DNA from: CAYUAI01 sp964442745 | Lineage (GTDB): Bacteria; Pseudomonadota; Gammaproteobacteria; S012-40 | Assembly (NCBI GenBank): GCA_964442745.1 | Contig: CAYUAI010000007.1 | Span: 36,656 to 100,655 of the forward strand | Direction of reading: 5' to 3' | Length of the DNA: 64,000 nt | Part shown: in pieces, positions 18,776 through 27,207 of the stretch | Layout: the number at the start of each line of letters is the position of its first letter | How positions within the stretch are numbered: the first letter of the stretch is position 1 | Position numbers and translations under genes: made by a program | The notes under the pieces: generated by a model | Database searches by the model: none | What the model was told of the DNA's origin: nothing | The model's input: only the letters and a program-made list of their open reading frames with translations

Positions 18776-20140
18776 TCACTCCCTCATTCCTGGCACTAAT
18801 GCGTTAACAATATTCTCCATTTCCATTCCTCGGGACCCTTTGACTAAAATAATGATTTCTCTGCGCAACACCTTAACAAGCTCATACAACAACGCTTGTT
18901 GGCTAGTAAAATGTTTGGCGGCTTTTCCAAAGGCAATGGCAGCCCGTTCACTTTGCTCTCCAAAGCAATACAAACCATTGAGCCCCACCTGCTTGGCATA
19001 CTCACCAATGGACTGATGGTATTTTCCAGCGTCCGCACCTAACTCTAACATATCGCCCAACACTAAAATACGTTGTCCAGAAAAGTTGGCTAACACATCA
19101 ATCCCCGCTTGTAATGAATCTGGGTTAGCATTATACGTATCATCAATAATCAAAGCGCCGCGCTTACCGGCAATTGCATGCAAGCGACCCGACACCGGAG
19201 ACAACCCAGACAAGCCTTTGACAATGGCATCCAATGGTACTTCCGCTGCGATAGCCACCGTTGCCGCCGCCGCTGCATTTAAAACATTGTGCTGCCCTAA
19301 TAAGGGCAAATGAATCGCCGCGCCACCCCCTGGCGTATGCAGTTCAAACTGGCTTCCTTGTTGACTAAAACTCAAATGGCTCACCCGCACATCGGCCATC
19401 TTGTTTGCGATGGCAAATGTCATTTGCTTGCAATGTTTTGCCAACCCCGCCCAAAAAGGGGCGTATGGCTCATCTCCATTGATAACAGCAATCCCATGGG
19501 GTAAAAGCTGTTCATATAACTCACCCTTAGCTTTTGCAATGCCATCCTTACTACCAAAACCTTCGATATGAGCGCAGCCAACATTGGTAACAACCGCGAT
19601 CTCAGGCTGAGCAATTTTAGCCAGATATTCAATTTCTTTAGCCTGGTTCGCCCCCATTTCCAACACCGCATATTGATGTGCCTTGCTCAGCTGCATCAGC
19701 GTCAGAGGCAAACCAATATCGTTATTCAAGTTGCCTTGGGTGGCAAGCACCTCACCCTGATTTCGAAAAATAGCCGCAATCATTTCTTTAACCGTAGTTT
19801 TGCCATTACTGCCGGTTATCGCAATCGTCAACCCCATAAAAGCTTGACGCCGAGCATGAGCTAATTGCGCCAGTGCTGCACGAGTATCCGGCACCCTAAA
19901 AATCGGCAAATCCGCATCGACCTCGCGATGAACAACCGCCGCAACAGCCCCATGCTTTTTCGCCATATCAATAAACTCATGTCCATCAAAGCGAGGGCCA
20001 GCTAATGCCACAAATAATTCACCGGGACCAATAGACCGGCTATCAATACTCACCTGGGTGAATGATTTATTTTCTCCCGTGAAAGGACAGCCGAACAAAG
20101 CACTTATTTGCGCTAAATCCGCTGGCGATAAGCGGCTCAT
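18776..20140 (-). CDS. murF: UDP-MurNAc-tripeptide--D-alanyl-D-alanine ligase
   Basis: Adds the D-Ala-D-Ala made by Ddl to the stem peptide. The 454-residue protein has the ATP loop AITGSNGKTTVKEM, the central NVGCAHIEGFGS, a QHNVLNAAAAA segment, and the C-terminal DDTYNANPDSLQAGI and VLGDMLELG motifs specific to MurF. The ATG at 20140 overlaps the murE stop by one base (TGATG), so re-initiation is likely. The last residues (LVKGSRGMEMENIV) match the family. Confidence 0.97.
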   Translation of the reverse strand: MSRLSPADLAQISALFGCPFTGENKSFTQVSIDSRSIGPGELFVALAGPRFDGHEFIDMAKKHGAVAAVVHREVDADLPIFRVPDTRAALAQLAHARRQAFMGLTIAITGSNGKTTVKEMIAAIFRNQGEVLATQGNLNNDIGLPLTLMQLSKAHQYAVLEMGANQAKEIEYLAKIAQPEIAVVTNVGCAHIEGFGSKDGIAKAKGELYEQLLPHGIAVINGDEPYAPFWAGLAKHCKQMTFAIANKMADVRVSHLSFSQQGSQFELHTPGGGAAIHLPLLGQHNVLNAAAAATVAIAAEVPLDAIVKGLSGLSPVSGRLHAIAGKRGALIIDDTYNANPDSLQAGIDVLANFSGQRILVLGDMLELGADAGKYHQSIGEYAKQVGLNGLYCFGEQSERAAIAFGKAAKHFTSQQALLYELVKVLRREIIILVKGSRGMEMENIVNALVPGMRE

Positions 20141-21678
20141 CAGGCCGCCTCACCAAACATTTCAGCAATCACTTGCCGATCACTAAAAGAAAAATAGCGG
20201 CGGCCGATTTGCTGATAATCTTCATGTCCTTTACCCGCAATCAACACAATATCGTTAGGCGATGCCTGTTCGATCGCATAATAAATCGCTTCAGCACGGT
20301 CTCGTTTAATATCAATCTGTTCTGCTCTTAATGAACCCGCACCCAGCACACCTTGCTCAATATCTTTAATAATCTGATCCGGGTTTTCTGTTCTCGGGTT
20401 GTCATCCGTCAACACCACTCGATCAGCTAATTGTGCGGCCATTGCCCCCATCATCGCACGCTTGACATGATCTCGATCACCGCCACACCCAAACACAACC
20501 CATAACAGCTGTTCACAATGCTCACGCAAGGTCTGTAATACCTGGCACAACGCATCCGGGGTATGGGCATAATCAACAATCACCAGTGGCCTACCTTGGC
20601 AACCGCCAAAACGCTCCATGCGACCTGACGGTGCACGCAATTGGCTAACACATTGAACAACCCGCTCCACCGGCATACCCGACATCAGCAAACAAGCGCT
20701 AACGGCCAGCACGTTACTGGCATTAAAGCGCCCAATGAGAGGGACCTCCATGGTAAATGTGCCCCAATCACCCTTAACCGCTAAACGAAACCCTCGTCGA
20801 TCTTGTCGAATAATATCAGCATGTATTTTTAAACCACGAAAACTCATCACCATTGATGATAAACCATAGCCAACCTGCTCAACCGAAGGCGCAATATATT
20901 GAATCAGATTTTGTCCCTCGGCATCATCTAAGTTAATAATCGCACGCTTAACCGATGGCATGCGAAACAACAAAGATTTCACCTTGGCATAAGACGCCAT
21001 GCTGCCATGATAATCCAAGTGATCATGACTTAAATTGGTAAAAATTGCCGTGTCTATCTCGCTGCCTATCACCCGACCTTGAGCTAAACCATGTGAAGAG
21101 ACTTCCATTACCACATGCTTTACTTGCTTATCCCGAAAAACCGCGAATGCCCGCTGGATGGCAATCGCATCCGGCGTCGTATGCGAACTCGCAACGAGAT
21201 CTCCCCACACCCCGACACCCAAGCCTCCAATCAGTCCGGTCACCTGATTATTTTCAGATAAGCACTGAGCAATAAAATGCGTACACGAAGTTTTTCCATT
21301 GGTGCCGGTCACCCCGGTGACTTGCAATGCAGACGATGGCGCACCAAAAAATCTAGCGGCAATCACACCGAGATGCTGCTGCAAATTCTGCACAACAAAA
21401 ACCGGCACAGCCGACTGACTCATACGCGTTTGTGCATCAGCCAAACTATCCACCACGACCACCGAAGCACCCTGGCGTATTGCCATATTCATGTATTCGC
21501 AACCATGGATAGTCGTACCTTGATACGCTAAAAATACATCATCTTTTTTTACTTGCCGACTATCAATGGATAAGCCTTGAACTCGACGGTCTTGATCTGG
21601 ACTAATTTCCAACAAACCAGCCAATAACTGACTCAACCAACAGCCAGCATCACGGGCGGGATTGCCATCCATCCTCAT
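20140..21678 (-). CDS. murE: UDP-MurNAc-tripeptide ligase, meso-diaminopimelate type
   Basis: Adds the third residue of the stem peptide. The ATP loop VTGTNGKTSCTHF, the central TNLSHDHLDYHGS and the C-terminal DYAHTPDAL are standard. The TDDNPRTENP segment carries the DNPR signature that selects meso-diaminopimelate rather than lysine, so the organism has Gram-negative type murein. Length 512 is within the normal range. The start (MRMDGNPARDAG) overlaps the ftsI stop by four bases. Confidence 0.97.
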   Translation of the reverse strand: MRMDGNPARDAGCWLSQLLAGLLEISPDQDRRVQGLSIDSRQVKKDDVFLAYQGTTIHGCEYMNMAIRQGASVVVVDSLADAQTRMSQSAVPVFVVQNLQQHLGVIAARFFGAPSSALQVTGVTGTNGKTSCTHFIAQCLSENNQVTGLIGGLGVGVWGDLVASSHTTPDAIAIQRAFAVFRDKQVKHVVMEVSSHGLAQGRVIGSEIDTAIFTNLSHDHLDYHGSMASYAKVKSLLFRMPSVKRAIINLDDAEGQNLIQYIAPSVEQVGYGLSSMVMSFRGLKIHADIIRQDRRGFRLAVKGDWGTFTMEVPLIGRFNASNVLAVSACLLMSGMPVERVVQCVSQLRAPSGRMERFGGCQGRPLVIVDYAHTPDALCQVLQTLREHCEQLLWVVFGCGGDRDHVKRAMMGAMAAQLADRVVLTDDNPRTENPDQIIKDIEQGVLGAGSLRAEQIDIKRDRAEAIYYAIEQASPNDIVLIAGKGHEDYQQIGRRYFSFSDRQVIAEMFGEAA

Positions 21679-23381
21679 GAACCCACAACTTTTAATCGGG
21701 ACTCACCGATAGCATCAGGCGGTACATTTAACAAACGTAAGGCGGCCGCCATCACTTTTGAAAAAACAGGCGCCGCGACAACACCGCCGTAATACTCGCC
21801 TGAGCGAGGATTATCAACCACCACCACCATCGCAAACCGCGGATCACTCGCTGGCACCAAACCAGCGAAAAGCGATAAATGCTGATTTTTTAAATAGCCA
21901 CCTTTTCCTGACTTGCGTACCGTTCCCGTTTTGCCCGCGACACGATAGCCCGCCACCTGAGCGCGCACCCCGGTCCCCTCCGCTAATACCGCCCGCTCAA
22001 GCATCGCAACAACTTGCTGAGCGATCGGACGAGGGATCACCTGCTCACCGGTCGGGGGCTCTGATATATGAACAAATGATATTGGGCGCTTTTCACCACC
22101 CGCGCCAAGCACAGCATACGACTGCACAAGCTGCAAAGCCGTCACCGACAAACCATAACCATACGATAAAATAGCCCGATCAACTTTATACCAGTCTTCA
22201 AAAAACGGCAGTCGGCCCGTCACTTCGCCTGGAAATTCAGTTTGAGTTTTCATACCAAACCCAACATCATTAAATACTGACCAAAACAATTGCTTGGGAA
22301 TATCTAATGCAACTTTACTCGCCCCCACGTTACTTGATTTTTGAAGAATTGTAGCTAAATCAATCAAGCCATAATTGTGGCTATCCTTAATTGTTTCACG
22401 TCCTACTCGAAAATAACCTGGCGTCGTATCTATTTTTGTTTGTCCATCATATTTATTCGATATTAATGCCGCTGCCACCGTAAAAGGTTTGATGGTTGAA
22501 CCCGGCTCAAACACATCCGTCACCAGCCGATTGCGATAATGATTGCTCACCAGTTCAGTTCTATTATTTGGATTAAACGATGGCTGATTAACAGCCGCTA
22601 ACACCTCGCCTGTGCGGATATCTAAGATGACTAAACTGCCGGCTTCAGCCCGGTGATTTTTTATCGCGGCTTTGAGTTCACGGTAAGCAATATACTGCAA
22701 ACGACGATCGAGACTGAGCTGTAGATTGCCACCCGGCTGAGAGACTTCGATAAGCTCAAGTACATCAATAATTCGACCTTTACGATCTTTAATCACCCGC
22801 TGCTTACCCGGTTTTCCGGTTAAAAAATCATTATAGGCAAGCTCTAAACCCTCTTGCCCTCTATCATCAATATCATTGAATCCCAAGATATGGCCAGAGA
22901 CTTCACCGGTGGGATAATACCGCTGGAACTCCTCTTGAAAATTCACCCCGGCGATATTAAGCGCTAAAATTTGTCGCTCGATACGGGGTCCCACATGTCG
23001 TTTCAAATAAACAAAACTCCGATTTTTATTTTTGCCAATTAATTTGCGCAATCGATTAACTGGCATGCCAATCACATTAGCCAACTCCGTCAGCTTTGCA
23101 TCACGTAAATTAATGAGCTGTGGATTGACCCACACGGAAGCAATCGGCGTACTAATCGCTAAGGGCTCACTATTGCGGTCCATAATCATACCCCGATGCG
23201 TGGGTAATGAAACAATACGCAAATGTCTATCTTGCCCCTCTTTTTGCAAAAAGGCTTTATCAGAAAATTGTATATCGAATACTTTCCATGTTAAAAAACC
23301 TGTCACCAAACAGACCACGCCGATCACCAATTGATAACGCCATGACGCGCTGGGTAATTGAATGTCCTGGTTAGCACTCAC
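21675..23381 (-). CDS. ftsI: Division-specific transpeptidase FtsI (PBP3)
   Basis: Class B penicillin-binding protein that cross-links septal murein. The 568-residue protein has a short cytoplasmic tail, one transmembrane helix (about residues 15-35), a pedestal domain with RGMIMDRNSEPLA, and the transpeptidase domain with the active-site serine in EPGSTIKPF (SxxK), the SSN motif in KSSNVGAS, and KTGT in VAGKTGTVRK. It partners with FtsW encoded downstream. The start overlaps the ftsL stop by four bases. All catalytic motifs are intact. Confidence 0.97.
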   Translation of the reverse strand: MSANQDIQLPSASWRYQLVIGVVCLVTGFLTWKVFDIQFSDKAFLQKEGQDRHLRIVSLPTHRGMIMDRNSEPLAISTPIASVWVNPQLINLRDAKLTELANVIGMPVNRLRKLIGKNKNRSFVYLKRHVGPRIERQILALNIAGVNFQEEFQRYYPTGEVSGHILGFNDIDDRGQEGLELAYNDFLTGKPGKQRVIKDRKGRIIDVLELIEVSQPGGNLQLSLDRRLQYIAYRELKAAIKNHRAEAGSLVILDIRTGEVLAAVNQPSFNPNNRTELVSNHYRNRLVTDVFEPGSTIKPFTVAAALISNKYDGQTKIDTTPGYFRVGRETIKDSHNYGLIDLATILQKSSNVGASKVALDIPKQLFWSVFNDVGFGMKTQTEFPGEVTGRLPFFEDWYKVDRAILSYGYGLSVTALQLVQSYAVLGAGGEKRPISFVHISEPPTGEQVIPRPIAQQVVAMLERAVLAEGTGVRAQVAGYRVAGKTGTVRKSGKGGYLKNQHLSLFAGLVPASDPRFAMVVVVDNPRSGEYYGGVVAAPVFSKVMAAALRLLNVPPDAIGESRLKVVGS

Positions 23382-23668
23382 CGCTTTACCATAACGATAT
23401 CTTCACTGCTTGGCACCACCATATTAAGCTGGGTACGCGCAATGGACTCAATTTTACTATGTTTACCAAATGTACTTTGCTCCAATTGCAACTGCCCCCA
23501 GCGAACTTCCATGCCTTCCTTTACATCTTCAATTCGTTGTAACTTGATATATAAATCACGATTCAAGTGCTTCGCGTAAACCACATACACACTAGAAATA
23601 AGTACTAAAATCAACATACCACTCAATAAACATAATTGATGTGCGGCCGAAAGTGATGTCTTTTTCAC
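23378..23668 (-). CDS. ftsL: Cell division protein FtsL
   Basis: A 96-residue bitopic membrane protein. A short cytoplasmic N-terminus (MKKTSLSAAHQL) is followed by a transmembrane helix (about residues 12-32) and a leucine-zipper-like periplasmic coiled coil ending in IESIARTQLNMVVPSSEDIV. It forms the FtsQLB complex that activates FtsWI. Sequence conservation in this family is low, so the call rests on size, topology and its position between rsmH and ftsI, with four-base overlaps on both sides. Confidence 0.93.
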   Translation of the reverse strand: MKKTSLSAAHQLCLLSGMLILVLISSVYVVYAKHLNRDLYIKLQRIEDVKEGMEVRWGQLQLEQSTFGKHSKIESIARTQLNMVVPSSEDIVMVKR

Positions 23669-24594
23669 GCCAACCTCTCCGCCACTCTTAAGCAGGCACT
23701 GCGTGCTCTGACATTCATCGCTAACTCATCTGCGCCCGGTTTTATGACTTTACCAATGCGTCGCAATTGGGGTGTTAACTGAGCACTGGTTACCGGCAAA
23801 TCAGGTGGAAAATCATCACCACGTTCGAACTTCCGAATAAATTGCTTGGTAATTCGATCCTCTAACGAATGAAAACTAATCACAGCAAGACGCCCCCTTG
23901 GAGCGAGCACAGGTACCGCTTGTAATAAAGCTTGCTGCAATTCCTCTAATTCATTATTGATACAGATACGAATTGCTTGGAATGTACGTGTGGCTGGATC
24001 CTTGCCTTTTTCTGTGAAGGGACTGGCTTTGCGAATAATTGCCGCCAAACGATTGGTAGTTTTAATCGGAGCTTGTTGTCTTTCTATTATTATTGCTCGC
24101 GCGATGCGTCTAGCAAAACGTTCTTCCCCATAATTTTTTATTATATATATCAGCTCTTGTTCAGGAACATGAGCCAGCCACTGCGATGCACTTTGCCCCG
24201 CCAGTGGATTCATGCGCATATCTAAAGGTCCATTTCGCCGAAAACTAAAACCTCGTGCTGCATCATCAAGTTGCGGGGAAGATACCCCGACGTCCATCAA
24301 GATTCCGTGGACTTCACCGGTGATATTCCACATCTGCACTTGTGGCTCTAGCATCGCAAACGAACTCTGTACAATGGTAAAACGGTTATCTTTCCCTAGC
24401 ATCCTCTTAGCAAACGCAACAGCCTCGGGGTCTTTATCCATCGCAAATAAGCGTCCCGTAGGCCCTAAGCAATCCAAAACTGCCTCAGCATGTCCACCTC
24501 GCCCAAAAGTGGCATCAATGTATGTTCCATCGGGTTCAATGTTTAATGCCGTAAGCACCTCGTGCAGTAGAACGGGTTGATGCTGAACAAGCAT
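23665..24594 (-). CDS. rsmH: 16S rRNA m4C1402 methyltransferase RsmH
   Basis: S-adenosylmethionine-dependent methyltransferase (formerly MraW). The 309-residue protein starts MLVQHQPVLLHEVL, as the family does, and has the SAM loop DATFGRGGHAEAVL, FAMDKDPEA, and the downstream GVSSPQLDDAARGFSFRRNGPLDMRM region, of which I quote separate parts. ISFHSLEDR near residue 260 is a further family mark. The frame runs 25 codons further upstream without a family-like sequence, so the ATG at 24594 is chosen. The 300-base gap to mraZ is unusually long for this pair. Confidence 0.96.
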   Translation of the reverse strand: MLVQHQPVLLHEVLTALNIEPDGTYIDATFGRGGHAEAVLDCLGPTGRLFAMDKDPEAVAFAKRMLGKDNRFTIVQSSFAMLEPQVQMWNITGEVHGILMDVGVSSPQLDDAARGFSFRRNGPLDMRMNPLAGQSASQWLAHVPEQELIYIIKNYGEERFARRIARAIIIERQQAPIKTTNRLAAIIRKASPFTEKGKDPATRTFQAIRICINNELEELQQALLQAVPVLAPRGRLAVISFHSLEDRITKQFIRKFERGDDFPPDLPVTSAQLTPQLRRIGKVIKPGADELAMNVRARSACLRVAERLA

Positions 24595-24894
24595 AATTTT
24601 AACTCGATCAATACACCCGCAATGAATGCGTTTTGAGGGTGGAAAATTTGCCATTTTTCGTTCTTGCACAGCTAAAAAACTCTTGTACAGCTTGCACTAC
24701 ACTATTATTTTTCAACACACCCAAAAACGAAGCATCCTATTTTATTACCCGACGAAAATAGCCACAACCTGCCATCCAGTCACCCAACAAGCTCACTTGA
24801 TCACGTTGTCTAGATGTCTTGCAGCGTTGCAGCAACCGATACTATATATAAAGGGAAGAGCCACCTCCCTCTTGACCATACAGAAGCTATGCAT
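24595..24894. other. Long mraZ-rsmH intergenic spacer
   Basis: In most dcw clusters mraZ and rsmH are nearly adjacent, but here 300 bases separate them. On the minus strand the spacer has a TATATATAGT-rich patch near 24,845 that could be a -10 box, and a short imperfect hairpin around 24,855-24,870. I see no convincing gene, terminator or RNA. It could hold a second promoter feeding rsmH onward. Confidence 0.35.
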
Positions 24895-25341
24895 TTAAAA
24901 AGAAATAGATTCGAGTTCGATGGGCAATTCCTCATCATCATCTGCCAACCAAGATTGTCGCTCGGCCTCCCATCGTTGGGCATCCCACAGTTCAAACTTA
25001 TGGCCCTGCCCAATAAGCACAACACGTTTTTCAAAATTGGCAAATTCCCTGAGTGGCGGGGGAATCAGAATTCGTCCATGACCATCCATTTCAACTTCAG
25101 TTGCATGTCCAATAAGCAACCGCTGCAAACGCCGAGCTGCTTTATTTAAGCTAGGTAATTTTGCTAATTTCCTTTCTATTTCTTCCCATTCCTCCAGTGG
25201 ATAAACCAATAAGCACATATCTCGATCGACGGTGATAATTAATTGGCCCCGACAGCAATCAAGTATCTCTTTACGATACTTGGTGGGCATAGCCATCCGC
25301 CCCTTACCGTCAAGACTGATTTGGTTAACACCGCGAAACAA
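24895..25341 (-). CDS. mraZ: Transcriptional regulator MraZ
   Basis: DNA-binding repressor of the dcw operon, ring-forming, AbrB-like fold. The 148-residue protein has two swapped-hairpin repeats, the first with the DXXXR-type motif in LDGKGRMAMPTKYR and the second in EMDGHGRILIPPPLR. It starts with TTG at 25341. GAGG five bases upstream and the conserved N-terminus MFRGVNQISLD support this start, with no better ATG. Directly upstream are four repeats at 10-base spacing and a sigma70-type promoter, consistent with the autoregulation known for the family. Confidence 0.95.
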   Translation of the reverse strand: MFRGVNQISLDGKGRMAMPTKYRKEILDCCRGQLIITVDRDMCLLVYPLEEWEEIERKLAKLPSLNKAARRLQRLLIGHATEVEMDGHGRILIPPPLREFANFEKRVVLIGQGHKFELWDAQRWEAERQSWLADDDEELPIELESISF

Positions 25342-25360
25342 GCCTACCTCATTATTTTCC

Positions 25361-25394
25361 CACTTTTCGACACTTTATACCACTTTGTTACACT
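25361..25394 (-). promoter_or_regulatory. Probable MraZ operator repeats
   Basis: On the minus strand AGTG recurs four times with exact 10-base periodicity: AGTGTAACAA, AGTGGTATAA, AGTGTCGAAA, AGTGGGAAAA. The units begin at 25394, 25384, 25374 and 25364. MraZ is known to bind several GTGG/TGGG-type direct repeats with one-turn spacing upstream of its own gene. The first repeat overlaps the -10 box and the last lies 20 bases before the TTG start. Confidence 0.8.
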
Positions 25395-25420
25395 ATAGGT
25401 AGCAATTTATATTGGGTCAA
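25392..25420 (-). promoter_or_regulatory. Sigma70-type promoter of mraZ/dcw operon
   Basis: A -35 TTGACC (25420-25415) and a -10 TATAGT (25397-25392) are separated by exactly 17 bases on the minus strand. The predicted start of transcription is near 25385, inside the repeat array, so MraZ binding would block it. Confidence 0.75.
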
Positions 25421-25705
25421 GGTACTTAGCACAGAAAGCTAGATGAAAATTCCACCACACTGATTATAATTCCACCTACCGCCTCTTTCAATTAAGCACG
25501 CATTTGCCTGACGATTAGACAGCCGATCGCCCGCCAGTCTCAAACCAACCCACGCACGAAAAATTTCACTTTATGACCATGCTAAATATAAGCCGATAGA
25601 CAGCAAACGAGAAAGCGGAAAGAAAGAATTGAAATGTATATAGGGCTTTCTGAAAAAACTCAGTATGAGTAAAAATAAAACAGAAATAAATACCAGCAGA
25701 AAAGA

Positions 25706-26077
25706 AAAAATGAGCTGGCCGATAAGCCGGGTTCTGTCTTGAGCAGTCATTCATCTAGGCCAAATGTCACCATTTGGCTCAAGCGACCTACCCAGGAAAT
25801 ACGCGGGCCGCGCATGGTTGATCAACAACCCTTTCCTCTATTTGGTCTTGCTCCAGATGGGGTTTACCCTGCCATCGAGTGTTACCACCGATGCGGTGCG
25901 CTCTTACCGCACCATTTCACCCTTACCCAATCATCATCACAATGCTTAGGCGGTATATTTTCTGTGGCACTTTCCGTAGGTTCACACCCCCCAGGCATTA
26001 CCTGGCATCTTGCCCTTTGGAGCCCGGACTTTCCTCCATGGAGATAAACTCCACAGCGACTGCTTGGCCAGCTCAGC
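25706..26077 (-). ncRNA. rnpB: RNase P RNA, bacterial type A
   Basis: RNA subunit of the ribozyme that trims tRNA 5' ends. The minus strand carries the universal core GAGGAAAGTCCGGGCTCC near the 5' end and ACAGAACCCGGCTTATCGG at the 3' end. The terminal helix P1 is formed by TGAGCTGGCC at the 5' end and its perfect complement GGCCAGCTCA at the 3' end, followed by a T-run. GGTAAGGGTGAAATGGTGCGGTAAGAGCGCACC-type P10-P12 sequence is present internally (around 25,915-25,885), here described, not quoted in full. Length of about 370 bases fits type A. A TATAAT box lies directly upstream. Confidence 0.96.
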
Positions 26078-26081
26078 TCCA

Positions 26082-26087
26082 ATTATA
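26082..26087 (-). promoter_or_regulatory. -10 box of rnpB
   Basis: A perfect TATAAT on the minus strand ends five bases before the first plausible nucleotide of the RNase P RNA. No good -35 hexamer is visible at 16-18 bases, so the promoter call rests on the -10 and its position. Confidence 0.6.
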
Positions 26088-26150
26088 AACCAAAACCAAC
26101 ACACATCTCATCATTTTATTTTGCCGAACAAAACAGTGAATGATCCACCG

Positions 26151-27047
26151 CTAGTTCATTTCATCACCATCGCCCACGGCTGGATTATTTTTCAACTGCA
26201 GTGCCAATTGATACAACTCATTTTTTTTCCCACCCGTGAGCTTAGCCGCCACATGCGCCGCCTGCTTTAGTGGCATCTCATCGAGTAAGATGGTCAGCAT
26301 TTTTTGTATCTCCTGCGGGCCTTGTGATAGTTTATCCGCCCCCGCCACCAACAACACCATTTCTCCTTTTGTCTGGTCACGGCTCTCATCCACCCACTGT
26401 AACATCTCGGAAAGTGACAACTTCTTAACGGTCTCATAGCGTTTGGTTAATTCACGAGCGAGTACAACATCACGCGTACCACCAAATACTTCCCCCATAC
26501 ATTGCAATGTGGCCAGCAACCGATGAGGCGCTTCGTAAAAAATCAGGGTCCGCGGCTCATGCTGCATTGTCATTAAATATTTTTTGCGCATCTCGGCTTT
26601 GGCGGGCAAAAAACCTTCAAAAATAAACCGATCGGAGGGTAATCCTGCAACACTCAACGCAGAAACCATAGCATTCGCGCCAGGGATCGGTACAATATGG
26701 AGATTCTTTGCTCTAGCCATGCGAACAAAATAAAAACCGGGATCACTAATCAGTGGCGTTCCCGCATCCGACACTAAGGCGATTGTTGCGCCCTGCGCCA
26801 CCCGCTCGCAAAGCCGGGCAGACTGGTGACGCTCATTATGCTCATGGAAAGAAAAACATCGCGTAGCCACTCCATAGTGACGCAACAAAGCCATCGTATG
26901 TCGAGTATCTTCAGCTAAGATAGTATCGACGCGCTTTAATGTTTCGATGGCGCGCCAGCTAATATCCGCCAGATTTCCGATGGGGGTAGCCACAACATAT
27001 ATAGTACCACTGTCATTAGACACGTTAATTTTATCCTGATGTTTCAT
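26151..27047 (-). CDS. rsmI: 16S rRNA 2'-O-ribose C1402 methyltransferase RsmI
   Basis: Tetrapyrrole-methylase-fold SAM enzyme that methylates the ribose of C1402, the same nucleotide modified by RsmH at its base. The 298-residue protein starts TIYVVATPIGNLADIS after a 13-residue lead, then shows LAEDTRHT, LVSDAGTPLISDPG and IPGANAMVSALSVAGLPSDRF (cited in part: P, G, A, S and L key positions), FYEAPHR and VLARELTKRYE, all family motifs. It is divergent from lpoA, the usual arrangement in gammaproteobacteria. The start ATG at 27047 lacks a clear ribosome binding site. Confidence 0.96.
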   Translation of the reverse strand: MKHQDKINVSNDSGTIYVVATPIGNLADISWRAIETLKRVDTILAEDTRHTMALLRHYGVATRCFSFHEHNERHQSARLCERVAQGATIALVSDAGTPLISDPGFYFVRMARAKNLHIVPIPGANAMVSALSVAGLPSDRFIFEGFLPAKAEMRKKYLMTMQHEPRTLIFYEAPHRLLATLQCMGEVFGGTRDVVLARELTKRYETVKKLSLSEMLQWVDESRDQTKGEMVLLVAGADKLSQGPQEIQKMLTILLDEMPLKQAAHVAAKLTGGKKNELYQLALQLKNNPAVGDGDEMN

Positions 27048-27207
27048 TTTTTAAGCGGTTTTTTAGTTAAAGGGGCGAGCGAAAAACCATCAGAGCAAGA
27101 TAATATTTTTAGCCAAGCAGCTTGTTGAAGCAACGCTTCAGCCTAAAATACAACCAACAACACCAAGCAACCGAATCGTCACCAGATTAATTTTGGGAGT
27201 ATCAACA

